From Patescibacteria group bacterium (GTDB lineage Bacteria > Patescibacteriota > Minisyncoccia > UBA6257 > 02-FULL-45-10c): DNA of 13,936 nt. The notes beneath the pieces are model-generated. The model did no database searches and was not told the origin of the DNA. It worked only from the letters and a program-made list of their open reading frames with translations. The position numbers and the translations under genes were made by a program. The DNA lies in contig JAMCXE010000043.1 of assembly GCA_023474975.1 (NCBI GenBank), positions 1 through 13,936 of the forward strand, written 5' to 3'. Positions within the stretch are counted from its first letter, which is position 1. Every line of letters starts with the position of its first letter. Of this stretch, positions 12,754-13,936 are shown piece after piece.

Positions 12754-13705
12754 TTTTTTTAATACTTCGGGCGTTTTCATACCAAATCGTATATAACTTG
12801 GAATGATTCCAGTACGTTAAATAAGGAGCTTCTTGCTTAGTACTATAATGGTAAGCAACTCTGTGTTTTTTAATAACATTATTAATGCCGATTTTTCCGC
12901 CTATACCAATACGCTTTCCCGTAGCATTGCTCCACTGCCAATAATAAAACGGGATACCAAGAGATATTTTGCTAGCGGGCATTAACTTTACACTGTAATC
13001 AATAACTTTTTTAAGCCACGGATATTCTGCTACCGGACCTGTTGAATTTGGATCGTCATAGGACATAATACTTATAAGATCAGCGCTTGCGGATAAATTT
13101 GAATAATCATACACACCAATGGTTTTCCGCCAAAGATCATTGGGATAATCGTTTGGATCGTCAGATACCTTAGCTATCACCGCTACGCTGAGAATTAAAT
13201 TGTTCTTATGCAATTCAGCTGCGGCTTTTTTGATAAAATCCGAATATTTATCTTTATAAGAAGCATCCATTTGTTCAAAGTCTATTTGCCAACCCCAATA
13301 ATTATTTTTCCGAGCTTCGCTGACGAGCGAAGAAATAGCAATATCTTGGGTTGTCATATTATCAAGTATCGCCTCATACGAATCTTGGCTGAATTCATCA
13401 TTAGTCACTAGCGGCATAACTTTAATTTTATGCTTTTGGGCAAAAGAGATAATGGAAGCATTTATACTTCCAACAAGTTTTCCGTCATTATTAAAAGCAT
13501 AGGATTGCGGCGCAAGCACATCGATGTAGCTAGGATGCGTAAATAAAGACTGGCGCGCCAATTTACTATCTCGATAATAAAAAATGCGGGTATATTTATA
13601 GGGCTTTATTTTCGTAGCAGCATGAACATTGGACCCAACCACTCCGCCTAGCAAAATGATCGCCGCAAAATATAAAAAATATCTAGTAATTTTTCTCATA
13701 AACAT
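12749..13705 (-). CDS. Secreted GH18-family glycoside hydrolase (YaaH-like), frameshifted near its end
   Basis: GH18 enzymes cleave beta-1,4 bonds next to N-acetylglucosamine; the YaaH/SleL group acts on peptidoglycan. The protein begins with a Sec signal peptide (MFMRKIT, hydrophobic 9-24, likely cleavage after SNVHA, residue 29). The barrel follows: a VLAPQSYAF strand, KVMPLVTN, the catalytic strand WGWQIDFEQMD with D142 and E144 in the DxE motif, the LSVAVIA strand, the ISIMSYDD strand and the KISLGIPFYYW strand. The first Asp of the usual DGxxxDxE is Trp here, but the proton donor Glu is kept. In the listed frame it ends at SIKKR (318 aa), truncated about 30 residues early by a frameshift at an A7 tract; the missing end is in the next frame at 12654-12753. 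The ATG at 13699 is an alternative start. Other GH18 substrates such as chitin cannot be excluded. Confidence 0.85.
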   Translation of the reverse strand: MFMRKITRYFLYFAAIILLGGVVGSNVHAATKIKPYKYTRIFYYRDSKLARQSLFTHPSYIDVLAPQSYAFNNDGKLVGSINASIISFAQKHKIKVMPLVTNDEFSQDSYEAILDNMTTQDIAISSLVSEARKNNYWGWQIDFEQMDASYKDKYSDFIKKAAAELHKNNLILSVAVIAKVSDDPNDYPNDLWRKTIGVYDYSNLSASADLISIMSYDDPNSTGPVAEYPWLKKVIDYSVKLMPASKISLGIPFYYWQWSNATGKRIGIGGKIGINNVIKKHRVAYHYSTKQEAPYLTYWNHSKLYTIWYENARSIKKR

Positions 13706-13722
13706 AGGCCAAAGATTGATTT

Positions 13723-13731
13723 AATATAGCA
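13723..13731 (-). promoter_or_regulatory. Extended -10 promoter of the GH18 gene
   Basis: TGCTATATT on the minus strand, ending 17 nt before the ATG at 13705, in the 41-bp gap after the DUF4105 gene. Identical to the tRNA-Asn element. The leader would be very short. Confidence 0.55.
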
Positions 13732-13746
13732 TAGCAAAAATAGCGC

Positions 13747-13936
13747 TCAAACCGCATCTATCACTCCCCGCCTTGCTAACGCTCCATCCAAGTAACCTGG
13801 AGCCATATACTTATAAAACCACGGCACCTCTTGATCCAGCACCTTATTCAAATGATTAATTGCATTACTGCTGCAGCTGTTATAAAAAAGATTAAAAAAT
13901 TCGGGAGAATCCCTAAGTTGATTTAGCCTAACGCAA
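13747..13936 (-). CDS. DUF4105 (Lnb N-terminal periplasmic-like) protein, C-terminal fragment
   Basis: Only the last 62 residues are in the window; the N-terminus lies beyond the right edge. The fragment reads LNQLRDSPEFFNLFYNSCSSN, then AINHLNKVL, VPWFYKYMAPGYLDGAL and the end RRGVIDAV. This fits the C-terminal part of DUF4105: a helix, then N-x-C-[ST]-[ST]-N-I with the conserved Cys, a Pro-Trp, and the closing PGY-x-D-x-x-L-x-x-x-G-[LV]-I. The domain is found in extracytoplasmic proteins and is named after the N-terminal part of Enterococcus Lnb, a lipoprotein acyltransferase. Its exact role in this group is unknown. The GH18 gene follows after 41 bp on the same strand, so this may be a small envelope cluster, although the GH18 gene has its own -10. 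The assignment is from memory of the family pattern on a short fragment. Confidence 0.68.
   Translation of the reverse strand, partial: CVRLNQLRDSPEFFNLFYNSCSSNAINHLNKVLDQEVPWFYKYMAPGYLDGALARRGVIDAV

Noticed and set aside
1..13936. CRISPR array, transposase, toxin-antitoxin pair or other defence system
   Set aside because: No regularly spaced repeats, no transposase or integrase motif and no paired small toxin/antitoxin genes were found on either strand.

Overview
The window most resembles a member of the Candidate Phyla Radiation (Patescibacteria, Parcubacteria-like). This is an inference from gene content, from unusually short UvrA, UvrB and UvrC proteins, from a small two-helix membrane protein seen in that group, and from AT-rich, SD-poor genes. 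No marker gene is present to prove it. TGA serves as an ordinary stop at several genes, so the standard bacterial code fits. Every protein gene is on the minus strand. The one tRNA gene is on the plus strand.

Left part (1-1463): the 5' part of a small membrane-protein gene, running off the left edge; a dCTP deaminase gene (dcd) with a promoter; and a small gene for a DUF4406 / deoxyribosyltransferase-like protein with its own terminator. Part of dcd is a 31-bp inverted copy of the neighbouring membrane-protein gene.

Repair block (1546-8183): uvrC, then two small genes with their own signals (an unrecognised 108-aa protein and a CYTH-fold protein with degraded catalytic residues), then the uvrB-uvrA operon. 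UvrB lacks its C-terminal UVR domain. UvrC lacks its UVR motif (a DNA palindrome sits in its place) and also lacks the HhH tail.

Middle (8318-12136): reading along the minus strand, a PiT phosphate transporter, its DUF47/PhoU-like partner, an Smr-domain protein 4 nt further on, then a polytopic GT-C-type glycosyltransferase with a TPR tail and its own extended -10 promoter. A degenerate heptanucleotide repeat lies between the transporter and DUF47.

Right part (12137-13936): tRNA-Asn(GTT) with an encoded CCA, followed by a repeat that reappears 178 bp later together with a second copy of the last seven bases of the tRNA; then a secreted GH18 (YaaH-like) glycoside hydrolase interrupted by a frameshift in an A7 tract; then the C-terminus of a DUF4105 (Lnb N-terminal-like) protein running off the right edge.

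No complete new defence or mobile system is visible. The strongest unusual signals are the inverted-copy replacement inside dcd, the paired UVR loss in UvrB and UvrC, the GH18 frameshift, the degraded CYTH protein and the duplicated tRNA tail.
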